From Acidobacteriaceae bacterium (GTDB lineage Bacteria; Acidobacteriota; Terriglobia; Terriglobales; Acidobacteriaceae), in the NCBI GenBank assembly GCA_003167305.1, contig PMTP01000116.1, positions 1 through 6,623 of the forward strand: a stretch of 6,623 nt of DNA. The letters run 5' to 3'. This document shows, piece by piece, positions 1-6,399 of the stretch. The notes beneath the pieces are model-generated. The model was given only the letters and a program-made list of their open reading frames with translations, made no database searches and was not told where the DNA came from. How positions within the stretch are numbered: position 1 is the stretch's first letter; each line of letters starts with the position of its first letter. Both the position numbers and the translations under genes were made by a program.

Positions 1-879
1 GATATGGTCCAGGATCTCGATATGTCCCGCAAGGAGTACATCGACCAGCTGCCTTCGGATCAGAGAAAACAGCTTGAGGATCTCAAGAAGAAGAATGGCG
101 ACGCCATAAAGGCTAACGCGGTGATCAAAACCCTCAACGCCGATCTCAAGACTTGCGAACAGGACTTCAAGGATGTCGATGCGGCGCGCCAGACAGCTGT
201 CCAGACCCTTGGCGCCACCGCCTCCAGAGCGGATATCGATGCCAAGGAAGCCGAGATCAGGACCGTGAAGTATACCGAAGTCGAAACCCTCATGCTCAAG
301 GCCACTGTGGCCAAGCCTGACGCTTCGGTTCTCTGGGATAACTTAGCCCATGCGCAACTCGGCCTGAAGAAGTTCGACGAAGCGGAAGTGAACTACAAGA
401 AGGTGATTGAGATGGATACGGCGTCGAAGAAGCCGAATCCTCAAGTTCAGGGTGATGCCTATAGCGGCCTGGGCGAGATCTATGCGCGCACCAGCAAGGT
501 TCCGGAAGCGAATGCGGCCTATGACTCGGCCGCCAAGGCCAATCCCCCAGGGGCAACGTATCTGAAGAACGAAGCGGTGATCTTCTCGAACCTGGGCAAC
601 GGAGATGCCCAGGCAGCAGCAGCCGACGAGGCTATCAAAGCCGATCCGACTCAGGCTCTCCCCTTCTACCTCAAGGGCCAGGGTCTCATCCAGAAGGCCT
701 CGATCGACCCCGCCACAGGGAAGATGATTCTTCCTCCCGGCTGTGCGGAGGCGTATCAGAAATACCTCGAACTGGCCCCGACCGGCATCTATGCCACTGA
801 TGTGAAAGGCATTCTTGCTGAGGCTACGCAGACCCACAATACCGCCTTCGGGGCCGACAAGCCCAAGAAGAAGAAGTAA
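1..879 (+). CDS. Tetratricopeptide-repeat protein, 5' end outside the window
   Basis: The reading frame is open from the first base to a TAA stop, so the true start is probably upstream. The first ATG (base 4) has no room for a visible ribosome binding site. Numbering from that Met, residues 8-95 are charged and helical, with Lys/Glu/Asp-rich heptad-like stretches that could form a coiled coil. TPR-like helix pairs follow at about 107-140, 149-182, 183-216 and 217-260; the last is interrupted by an insert at about 232-246. The C-terminus is a lysine-rich tail. TPR arrays mediate protein-protein contacts, and no catalytic motif is visible. I recall similar acidobacterial proteins that carry an N-terminal signal peptide and a carboxypeptidase-regulatory-like beta domain, which would lie upstream here; that is inference. 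The partner and role are unknown. Confidence 0.85.
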   Translation, partial: DMVQDLDMSRKEYIDQLPSDQRKQLEDLKKKNGDAIKANAVIKTLNADLKTCEQDFKDVDAARQTAVQTLGATASRADIDAKEAEIRTVKYTEVETLMLKATVAKPDASVLWDNLAHAQLGLKKFDEAEVNYKKVIEMDTASKKPNPQVQGDAYSGLGEIYARTSKVPEANAAYDSAAKANPPGATYLKNEAVIFSNLGNGDAQAAAADEAIKADPTQALPFYLKGQGLIQKASIDPATGKMILPPGCAEAYQKYLELAPTGIYATDVKGILAEATQTHNTAFGADKPKKKK

Positions 880-900
880 GCCGGCTTACGGCTTGTTCCA

Positions 901-935
901 CGAAAGGCGCTCCCGGCGGCCGGGAGCGCCTTTCG
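901..935. terminator. Hairpin terminator between convergent genes
   Basis: Bases 901-915 are perfectly complementary to 921-935, giving a 15-bp stem. The five-base loop GCGGC can close one further G-C pair, leaving a 3-base loop. The hairpin begins 22 bases after the TPR gene stop and ends 31 bases before the bcp stop on the other strand, so it can serve both genes. The stem ends in AAAG/CTTT, which gives a short T-rich stretch on either strand, but there is no long T tract after it. Termination is the most likely role, by position and stability. Confidence 0.8.
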
Positions 936-965
936 CTTCTGTGTCCATGACTGTTCCTATGCGCC

Positions 966-1439
966 CTACTTGTGCGCCTTCTTCCATTCCAACAGCAGGG
1001 CCAGCACTTCCTCCGCGTGGCCCGCGGGCGTAACCTTGGGGAAGATGTGCAGCAGGGTCTGGTCCGGGCCGATGACGAAGGTGGTCCGCTCGATGCCCCA
1101 TACTTTCTTGCCGTACATGTTCTTTTCCTTCAGCACGCCAAACTGATTGCAGACTTTCTCGTCTACATCAGCAAGGAGTGTGTAGGGCAGCTCGTACTTG
1201 GCGCGAAATTTGGCCTGGTCCCTGGGCGTGTCGCGGCTGATGCCCAACACTACCGCCCCTGCCGCCTGGAGCTTCTTGAAGGTGTCGCGGAAGCCGCAGG
1301 CCTCGATGGTGCAGCCGGGAGTGTCCGCTCTGGGATAAAAGAAGAGGATGACCGGCTGGCCGGCATAGGCGGAGAGGCTGGCGGTCTTGTCCTCGTCGGT
1401 TTGAAGGGTAAAGTCGGCGACTTTCTGGTTGAGTTCCAT
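966..1439 (-). CDS. bcp: Thiol peroxidase, BCP/PrxQ type (thioredoxin-dependent peroxiredoxin)
   Basis: The 157-residue product matches the usual length of bacterioferritin comigratory protein/PrxQ. These cytoplasmic peroxiredoxins reduce hydrogen peroxide and organic hydroperoxides and are recycled by thioredoxin. The active-site segment YPRADTPGCTIEACGFRD holds the peroxidatic Cys43, preceded by Pro36 and Thr40, and the resolving Cys48 five residues later, as in atypical 2-Cys BCPs. Arg118, in GIERTTFVI, fits the conserved active-site arginine. A third cysteine, Cys97, is not part of the known mechanism. The start is the ATG read from base 1439. A GAGGTG Shine-Dalgarno lies about 7 bases before it, and Met-Glu-Leu fits the family N-terminus; the longer open frame upstream of this start is not family-like. 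The gene is convergent with the TPR gene and divergent from the 507-residue protein gene. Confidence 0.96.
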   Translation of the reverse strand: MELNQKVADFTLQTDEDKTASLSAYAGQPVILFFYPRADTPGCTIEACGFRDTFKKLQAAGAVVLGISRDTPRDQAKFRAKYELPYTLLADVDEKVCNQFGVLKEKNMYGKKVWGIERTTFVIGPDQTLLHIFPKVTPAGHAEEVLALLLEWKKAHK

Positions 1440-1470
1440 GGGGAAGCACCTCGTATGTTGATTGGAGGGC

Positions 1471-1512
1471 CGCAGGTGGCCATCAGGTTCGATTATTTCC
1501 GACGCAGGTGGC
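1471..1512. promoter_or_regulatory. Two 10-bp direct repeats in the divergent promoter region
   Basis: CGCAGGTGGC occurs exactly at 1471-1480 and 1503-1512. The start-to-start distance is 32 bp, close to three helical turns, so both copies face the same side of the DNA. They sit in the 105-bp gap (1440-1544) between the divergent starts of bcp and the 507-residue protein gene. Weak promoter candidates lie around them: on the - strand AATAAT (1492-1497) could be the bcp -10 box, and on the + strand CAAAAT (1512-1517) could be a -10 box. Neither has a convincing -35 box. A regulator operator is a plausible reading; chance duplication in GC-rich sequence is the alternative. Confidence 0.35.
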
Positions 1513-1526
1513 AAAATGCCTGGCAC

Positions 1527-1533
1527 GGGAAGG
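1527..1533 (+). promoter_or_regulatory. Ribosome binding site that limits the start of the 507-residue protein
   Basis: GGGAAGG lies 11 bases before the ATG at 1545 and 5 bases before an in-frame TTG at 1539. Both starts give essentially the same signal peptide and differ by two residues. The ATG is preferred by codon; the spacing is slightly long for it. An internal ATG at 1569 would drop the Arg-Arg n-region and is less likely. Confidence 0.6.
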
Positions 1534-1544
1534 TTTTTTTGTCG

Positions 1545-3068
1545 ATGAGGCGAACCGCGCCGGCGGCCATGAGCCTGCTGATTGCGCTCCCGCTGTGGGC
1601 GCAATACCCTGGGCAGGTAACCAAGGCGAGCAAGGACGCGCCCGAACTGCGCTCCATCGCCGTGCTCGAGTGGACGGGCGAAGCAGGCAATCCCAAGACC
1701 AGCCGCCTGGTGCCCGTGGCCGTGCTCGACGGCGGTCAGCTTCAGGATGGCGGCATCTACCTGGCCAGGCCCGAGCCGCTGGCCCTGGCCGGTCAGGTCG
1801 AGTACGAGTTGGAGCAGAACGGCAAGCCAGTGGGACTCTTCGAGATCAAGAACGCCGGCCGGGAGCAAGGCTCGTGGGTCGGCTATGGAGCGTGGAAGCC
1901 GCTTGCCAGGCCCAAACCCAAGCCGTTAATGGACGAGGGATCGCGGAGCAGGATCGAAGACGAAGAGAGCGACCAACCCATCCTGCATCGCAAGCATCAC
2001 GCCGATGAGAGCCCCGCGCCGGGCAAGGACGACGGGAGCACAAGCGGCAACTCCAGCGGAGGTACAGGCACAAGCGCTCCAGCTCCAGCCAGCGATCCCG
2101 ACCGGCCCACGCTGCATAGGAAGACCACGAGCGATAGCGCGGGCGATGGCGGCACGAATGCTGGATCGGGAAGTACGAGTACAAGTTCGAATTCAAGCCT
2201 GGACACTGCTTCGAGTACAGCTTCCGGCCCAGCTCCCGATCCGGACCGGCCCACACTGCATAAAAAGGAACCCACTGACTCAACGACCAGCAGTGCGCCG
2301 CCGGACGATCCCGACCGGCCGGTGCTGAAGAAGAGCAAGAAGAAGCCAGCGGAAGAAGTTGGCCACGTGGATTCTCTGCCCGATGTCACCGACCCCGACC
2401 GGCCCCGGCTCAAGCGCGGCAAGTCCAGCGGCAACGGCCTGGATGTGCTTCCGACGATGATGGGTCTGCCCGCGGATATGCAGCAGGCAGTGGCCGTCTC
2501 CGATGTCAAGACCAGCCCCGAGCACGCGTGGAGCTACAGTTGGGCTAATGCGGACGATGAGGCCAGGATGAAGTCAGATCTCGAAGGGATCGCCCGGGAT
2601 GCCTTGGGCCTGAGGCCGCCACCTGCATCGGCGCCCAAGAAGAAGGCTTTGCGCAAGAACGCCAGGCCCGCCCCCCCTGTCGAGCCTCCTCCGCCGCCGC
2701 CCTTGATCGACGAGCAGTTCCGCGTCTTCGAGCTCGCTTACGGCTCTGGCGCAACCCTGGTGCTGACTGCCCACAGCGATGCGCCCCTGGCCCAGCAGAA
2801 GTTTGTCACGCTCATCGCGCAGCCGGACCTCTACGGCAACCTGCTGGTGCTGTTGAAATACGTGGCCGACGGCTCCCGCCTGGACGAAACCCCGCGAATG
2901 CGGCTGGTGGACGCCGTGAATGCGCTGGCCGACAATCGCGGCGAGCTGCTCTTCGAATTGCGCGGCGCAACCCAGCGCCAGTTTGCCCTCTACCGCGTCC
3001 TGCGCGGCCAGGCCGAGAAGCTGTTTGCCACCGGCGGCGGCGAGTTCGGGATCGAAAGCCGGGAATAG
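1545..3068 (+). CDS. Exported DPDRP-repeat protein of unknown function
   Basis: The product is 507 residues long and I do not recognise the family. Residues 1-19 form a Sec-type signal peptide: an Arg-Arg start, the hydrophobic core MSLLIALPLW, and probable cleavage after Ala19. Residues 20-125 look like a compact beta-rich domain. Residues 126-295 are a low-complexity Ser/Thr/Gly/Asp linker carrying five copies of a DPDRPxLxRK-type motif. A helical, charged stretch (about 300-355) leads to a proline- and lysine-rich hinge (357-387, including six consecutive prolines). Residues 389-507 are a second folded domain with alternating hydrophobic strands (FELAYGSGATLVLTAH) and helices. The protein is likely periplasmic or surface-associated; no enzyme motif is visible. 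The open frame extends upstream to about 972, but that part only mirrors bcp and is rejected. The gene diverges from bcp and is followed 147 bp later by the GH31 gene. Confidence 0.85.
   Translation: MRRTAPAAMSLLIALPLWAQYPGQVTKASKDAPELRSIAVLEWTGEAGNPKTSRLVPVAVLDGGQLQDGGIYLARPEPLALAGQVEYELEQNGKPVGLFEIKNAGREQGSWVGYGAWKPLARPKPKPLMDEGSRSRIEDEESDQPILHRKHHADESPAPGKDDGSTSGNSSGGTGTSAPAPASDPDRPTLHRKTTSDSAGDGGTNAGSGSTSTSSNSSLDTASSTASGPAPDPDRPTLHKKEPTDSTTSSAPPDDPDRPVLKKSKKKPAEEVGHVDSLPDVTDPDRPRLKRGKSSGNGLDVLPTMMGLPADMQQAVAVSDVKTSPEHAWSYSWANADDEARMKSDLEGIARDALGLRPPPASAPKKKALRKNARPAPPVEPPPPPPLIDEQFRVFELAYGSGATLVLTAHSDAPLAQQKFVTLIAQPDLYGNLLVLLKYVADGSRLDETPRMRLVDAVNALADNRGELLFELRGATQRQFALYRVLRGQAEKLFATGGGEFGIESRE
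1965..2417 (+). repeat. Five DPDRPxL motif repeats within the coding sequence
   Basis: Motifs lie at protein residues 141-150 (ESDQPILHRK, degenerate), 183-193 (SDPDRPTLHRK), 231-241 (PDPDRPTLHKK), 254-263 (DDPDRPVLKK) and 282-291 (TDPDRPRLKR). Intervals between the invariant prolines are 43, 48, 23 and 28 residues. Each motif is an acidic start, an Arg-Pro turn, a leucine and a basic end, and is separated from the next by a flexible low-complexity spacer. The four complete copies all encode Asp-Arg-Pro with GAC CGG CC(C/G). They therefore share a nucleotide core, consistent with internal duplication. Confidence 0.9.
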
Positions 3069-3200
3069 GAACCGGAAAATAAATCAGCGAGCCTTTCAAA
3101 CCGCGCGCCTCTTGATCCCTCGCGTATCAGCCCATGTAACATAAAGTTTTGGAGCTATCCTTGGGTTCGCTTGAGGCTGGTTCACACCGGCTGGAACAAG

Positions 3201-3207
3201 AAAGGGG
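3201..3207 (+). promoter_or_regulatory. Ribosome binding site fixing the GH31 start
   Basis: AAAGGGG lies 8 bases before the ATG at 3216 and supports that start over an in-frame TTG at 3171, which would place 15 extra residues ahead of the signal peptide. In the upstream gap (3069-3200), the pair TTGATC (3112-3117) and TAACAT (3137-3142) could be a weak promoter, but its 19-bp spacing is poor. I see no clear terminator for the preceding gene, so read-through from it is possible. Confidence 0.65.
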
Positions 3208-3215
3208 TACGGGAA

Positions 3216-6077
3216 ATGAGATTCATCCCTTCCGCGTTGCGCTTTGCGGCACTGTGCATGGTGTTTTTCCTAAGTATTTTTTCAGCGGTTTGCCAGAGCA
3301 ACTCACCGGCAACTCCGGCGCCGCTGGGTGTTCAGCGCATCCAGAACGGCGTCCAACTGGCAGTCGGCGATCTGAATGTGAAGGTGCAGTTCTATGCGGA
3401 GGGCATCGTCCGCGTCGTGAAATGGCCCACCGGCGGCACAAGCGAGAAACTCAGCCTCTCCGTTCTCAAAAAAGCTCTGCCTGATCTGGACGTTCATGTC
3501 GAAGAGAACGCAGCGGGAGTGACTCTGAGTTACGGGCATGTCAAGCTGCGGATCAGCAAGAGCGATGGCTCGATTCAATATCTCGACAGCGGAGACCACA
3601 CGCTTCTCAGGGAGCAGGGACGGGCCATCTTCACGCCTTCACAGATTGCGCGCGAAAAGTCAGCCTTCAGCGTTCAGCAGAACTTCAGGCTGAGCTCGGA
3701 TGAAGGCGTATATGGCCTGGGACAGCAGCAGTTAGGGGTCATGAACTATCGCGGACGGAGCGTGAAGATTGTGCAGGCCAACAAGTGGGCGGTTACGCCC
3801 GTCCTGGTTTCAACCGCGGGATACGGCATCTTCTGGGATAACTATTCCAAGACGATCTTCGACGACCGCGGCGGCAAGACCTCCTTCTGGTCAGAGATTG
3901 GCGATAACATCGATTACTACTTTTTCTACGGCCCCACGATCGATCAGGAAATTGCGGGATACAGGCAGCTCACCGGCGAGGCGCCCATGTACGGCAAGTG
4001 GGCCTACGGCTACTGGCAAAGCAAGGAGCATTACGCCACGCGTGACGAACTGCTGGGCATCGCGCGGGAGTATCGCGAGCGCCGGATTCCGATCGATGAC
4101 ATCGTGCAGGACTGGAATTATTGGGGCAATAACGATAACTGGGGGGGAATGATCTTCGATAAAACAAAGTATCCCCGCCCCAAGGAAATGATCGACGAGC
4201 TGCACCAGCAAAACTTCCACCTGATGGTTTCGATCTGGGCCGGGCTAGGGCCGTCTTCGCAGATTTACAAGGAGATGGACAAGGACGGGTATCTGTTTCC
4301 GACCGTGGGCTGGGCCGGATTCAAGTACTTTGATGTGTACAATCCAGCCGCCACGGATTTGTACTGGAAGTATGCGAACAAGGGACTATTCTCCAAGGGC
4401 GTTGATGGCTGGTGGATGGATTCGACCGAGCCGGATATGGTCAACGCGCTGACGCAGGAGGGTGAAGAGTATGAGATGAAGAGGGTGCAGGACAATCATC
4501 TCGGAACCTTCGCCAGGTATCTTAACTCTTACTCGCTGCTCGACACCGAGGCCGTCTATAAGAATCAGCGAAAAGAGACAGACCAGAAGCGTGTTTACAT
4601 TCTCACCCGCTCGACCTTCGCCGGCCAGCAGCGGGCCGCGGCAACCACCTGGTCGGGAGACATCGGCGCAAGCTGGGAAGTGTATAAGCAGCAGATAGCC
4701 GCCGGAGTCAACCACAGCATGTCCGGCATTCCTTATTGGACCTTCGACATTGGCGCATACTCGCTCGGATGCCAGGGCGGCGTCTTCATGAACGGCGGCA
4801 ATGATCCCGCGTATCAGGAGTTTTACACGCGCATGTTCCAGCTCGGCGCGTTTTCTCCTATCTTCCGGGCGCACGGTTCGGAAACTCCACGCGAGATCTG
4901 GGAGTTTGGCGAATATACTCCTGTGCTGGAGAAGTTCGACAATCTGCGCTACCGCCTGCTGCCGTACATCTATTCGCTGGGCTGGCAGGTTACGCATAAC
5001 GGGTACTCGATCATGCGCGGTCTGCCGATGGATTTCACCAGCGACCATAAGACGTATTCGATCAACGATCAGTTTATGTTCGGCCCGGCGATCATGGTCT
5101 CGCCTGTTACGGAGTATATGGTTCATCGGCCGCCGGAGGATGGCATTCTGGTGACTTCCGAGCATTTCAAGACGAAGGACGGCAAGCCGGGCCTGAACGC
5201 AACCTACTATTGCGATGATGAGTTCAAAAACGTGTGTCATGAAGACGTGGAACCGGATGTGAATCTGGACTGGTACACGGGCTACGAAAGTTTTGTCTCC
5301 GGGCCCAAATTCTCCATTCGCTGGGAAGGCAAGCTAACTCCCTCGGAAACCGGGAATTACCGCTTCAACCTGAAGAGCTTCGGGGCTCGGCGGGTGTATC
5401 TGGACGGCAAGGAAGTTCCGCATAACTACGAATCGATGGAGTCATGGACCGTGCCCGTGGCGCTGGTTGCGGGCAAGAAATATGACTTCAAGTTCGAGAC
5501 AACGAATAGTTCGCTGGGCGCCTTCCGGGCCAAGCTCTACTGGAAGACTCCGTCGATTCACGCCAAGGAAACGGTTGTCGAAGCCAGGAAGAAGACAAGA
5601 AGCGTTTATCTGCCGGCCGGTACTTCCTGGATTGATTTTTGGACGGGAGAGAAGCTGGACGGCGGCAGAACCGTCATCGCGGATGCGCCGATTGAGAAGA
5701 TGCCGCTCATGGTCAGGGCCGGATCGATTGTGCCGATGGGACCCTTCCTTCAATACTCAACCGAAAAACCCGCCGATCCCATCGAGCTGCGCATCTATCC
5801 CGGAGCCGACGGCAGCTTCACGCTCTACGAGGACGAGAACGACAATTATAACTACGAAAAGGGCGTGTATGCGACGATTGCGTTTCATTGGAACGACGCA
5901 AGCCGCCGACTAACAATCGACGCCAGGAAGGGCGAATTTCCCGGCATGTTGAAGACTCGCACCTTCCAGATTGTGATTGCGGGAAAGAGCCATGGCGTTG
6001 GCGTGGAAGTTACAAGCAATCCGGACAAGGTGGTTTCGTACACGGGCGAAGAACAGACGATTCAGTTGCCCCGATGA
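3216..6077 (+). CDS. Secreted GH31 glycoside hydrolase, alpha-xylosidase-like, with PA14 insert
   Basis: The 953-residue product starts with a signal peptide (residues 1 to about 26, ending near FSAVCQ; the Cys lacks a good lipobox). GH31 N-terminal beta-sandwich segments span about 40-245, and the (beta/alpha)8 barrel about 250-605. The catalytic nucleophile is Asp402 in GWWMDSTEPD and the acid/base is Asp482 in TWSGDIGASW; Arg465, His553 and Asp299 (VQDWNYWG) fit substrate-binding positions. A PA14 domain lies at about 657-785, from GLNATYY to RAKLYWKTPS. After it the proximal C-terminal sandwich resumes (RSVYLPAGTSWIDFWTGE), followed by a DUF5110-like distal domain (about 820-900). GH31 enzymes retain anomeric configuration and release alpha-linked xylose or glucose. 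The VQDWxYWG and WWMDSTEPD motifs resemble xyloglucan alpha-xylosidases of the Cellvibrio Xyl31A type, so xyloglucan oligosaccharides are the best guess; alpha-glucosidase or transglycosylase activity remains possible. All catalytic residues are intact. Confidence 0.93.
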   Translation: MRFIPSALRFAALCMVFFLSIFSAVCQSNSPATPAPLGVQRIQNGVQLAVGDLNVKVQFYAEGIVRVVKWPTGGTSEKLSLSVLKKALPDLDVHVEENAAGVTLSYGHVKLRISKSDGSIQYLDSGDHTLLREQGRAIFTPSQIAREKSAFSVQQNFRLSSDEGVYGLGQQQLGVMNYRGRSVKIVQANKWAVTPVLVSTAGYGIFWDNYSKTIFDDRGGKTSFWSEIGDNIDYYFFYGPTIDQEIAGYRQLTGEAPMYGKWAYGYWQSKEHYATRDELLGIAREYRERRIPIDDIVQDWNYWGNNDNWGGMIFDKTKYPRPKEMIDELHQQNFHLMVSIWAGLGPSSQIYKEMDKDGYLFPTVGWAGFKYFDVYNPAATDLYWKYANKGLFSKGVDGWWMDSTEPDMVNALTQEGEEYEMKRVQDNHLGTFARYLNSYSLLDTEAVYKNQRKETDQKRVYILTRSTFAGQQRAAATTWSGDIGASWEVYKQQIAAGVNHSMSGIPYWTFDIGAYSLGCQGGVFMNGGNDPAYQEFYTRMFQLGAFSPIFRAHGSETPREIWEFGEYTPVLEKFDNLRYRLLPYIYSLGWQVTHNGYSIMRGLPMDFTSDHKTYSINDQFMFGPAIMVSPVTEYMVHRPPEDGILVTSEHFKTKDGKPGLNATYYCDDEFKNVCHEDVEPDVNLDWYTGYESFVSGPKFSIRWEGKLTPSETGNYRFNLKSFGARRVYLDGKEVPHNYESMESWTVPVALVAGKKYDFKFETTNSSLGAFRAKLYWKTPSIHAKETVVEARKKTRSVYLPAGTSWIDFWTGEKLDGGRTVIADAPIEKMPLMVRAGSIVPMGPFLQYSTEKPADPIELRIYPGADGSFTLYEDENDNYNYEKGVYATIAFHWNDASRRLTIDARKGEFPGMLKTRTFQIVIAGKSHGVGVEVTSNPDKVVSYTGEEQTIQLPR

Positions 6078-6120
6078 TCGATCGCCAGGGGGGCTGTACT
6101 ACCCCGTATTGGCAGGCGCA

Positions 6121-6165
6121 CAAAACAAACGAGGGCTGGGATCGCTCCCAGCCCTCGCTTGTTTG
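6121..6165. terminator. Bidirectional hairpin terminator between GH31 and csp genes
   Basis: Bases 6130-6141 pair perfectly with 6146-6157 around the loop TCGC, a 12-bp GC-rich stem. After one A-C mismatch, six more A/T-rich pairs extend it (6123-6128 with 6159-6164). This gives CTTGTTTG after the stem on the + strand and GTTTGTTTTG after it on the - strand, so it can terminate both the GH31 gene and the convergent cold-shock gene. The 43 bases between the GH31 stop and this hairpin hold only a weak GGGG/CCCC pairing at about 6088-6105. Confidence 0.85.
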
Positions 6166-6195
6166 CTCGATTCTGCCGTAATCCGGCCAATGGGC

Positions 6196-6399
6196 TTAGC
6201 TAACCGGCTGCACGTCAGAAGCCTGCCAGCCCTTGGGCCCCTTCACCACGTTGAATTGCACGGCTTGACCCTCTTGCAAGCTCTTGAAACCACTAGAGCT
6301 GATCGCAGAGTAATGCACGAAAACATCTTCGCCGTTCTGGCGCGAAATGAAGCCGAAACCCTTCGCGTCATTGAACCATTTCACTGTACCTTGTTCCAT
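6196..6399 (-). CDS. csp: Cold-shock domain protein (CspA family)
   Basis: The product is a single 67-residue cold-shock domain, the standard length of CspA-type proteins. These small cytoplasmic five-stranded beta barrels bind single-stranded RNA and DNA and melt RNA secondary structure. The N-terminus [20 protein letters not shown] contains the RNP1 motif (KGFGFI, residues 13-18), and RNP2 is VFVHY (26-30). The ending [14 protein letters not shown] is typical of the family. The ATG read from base 6399 is chosen because AGGAAA (6410-6415) lies 10 bases upstream and the family begins here; an in-frame start further upstream would add 17 unrelated residues. Whether this member is cold-induced or constitutive cannot be told from the protein, but the long leader favours post-transcriptional control. 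Confidence 0.97.
   Translation of the reverse strand: MEQGTVKWFNDAKGFGFISRQNGEDVFVHYSAISSSGFKSLQEGQAVQFNVVKGPKGWQASDVQPVS

Noticed and set aside
972..1544. An in-frame upstream extension of the 507-residue protein gene, running 191 codons with no stop
   Set aside because: It lies almost entirely antisense to bcp, whose family motifs are intact. It would also bury the signal peptide inside the protein. It is an open frame caused by GC-rich codon structure.
1545..1601. Twin-arginine (Tat) signal in the repeat protein
   Set aside because: There is an Arg-Arg pair, but the following residues (Thr-Ala-Pro) do not match the Tat consensus and the hydrophobic core is typical of Sec signals.
1440..1868. 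A 143-residue N-terminal extension of bcp on the - strand
   Set aside because: It is antisense to the repeat protein and unlike any peroxiredoxin, and the ATG at 1439 has a good ribosome binding site and the family N-terminus.
1997..2509. A 170-codon antisense frame over the repeat linker, rich in Ser, Gly and Leu with repeated VGRSGS
   Set aside because: Its repeats are just the reverse complement of the DPDRP repeats, so they give no independent evidence of coding.
3171..3215. TTG start for the GH31 gene 45 bases upstream
   Set aside because: It would place 15 polar residues before the signal peptide, and the ATG at 3216 has a clear AAAGGGG site at the right distance.
3216..3299. Lipoprotein signal in the GH31 N-terminus (Cys at residue 26)
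   Set aside because: The residues before the Cys are Ser-Ala-Val, not a normal lipobox, which needs a small residue directly before the Cys. An ordinary Sec signal is more likely.
4386..5240. A 284-codon open frame antisense to the GH31 barrel
   Set aside because: It mirrors the GH31 coding sequence, no domain or ribosome binding site is visible, and the sense frame carries intact catalytic motifs.
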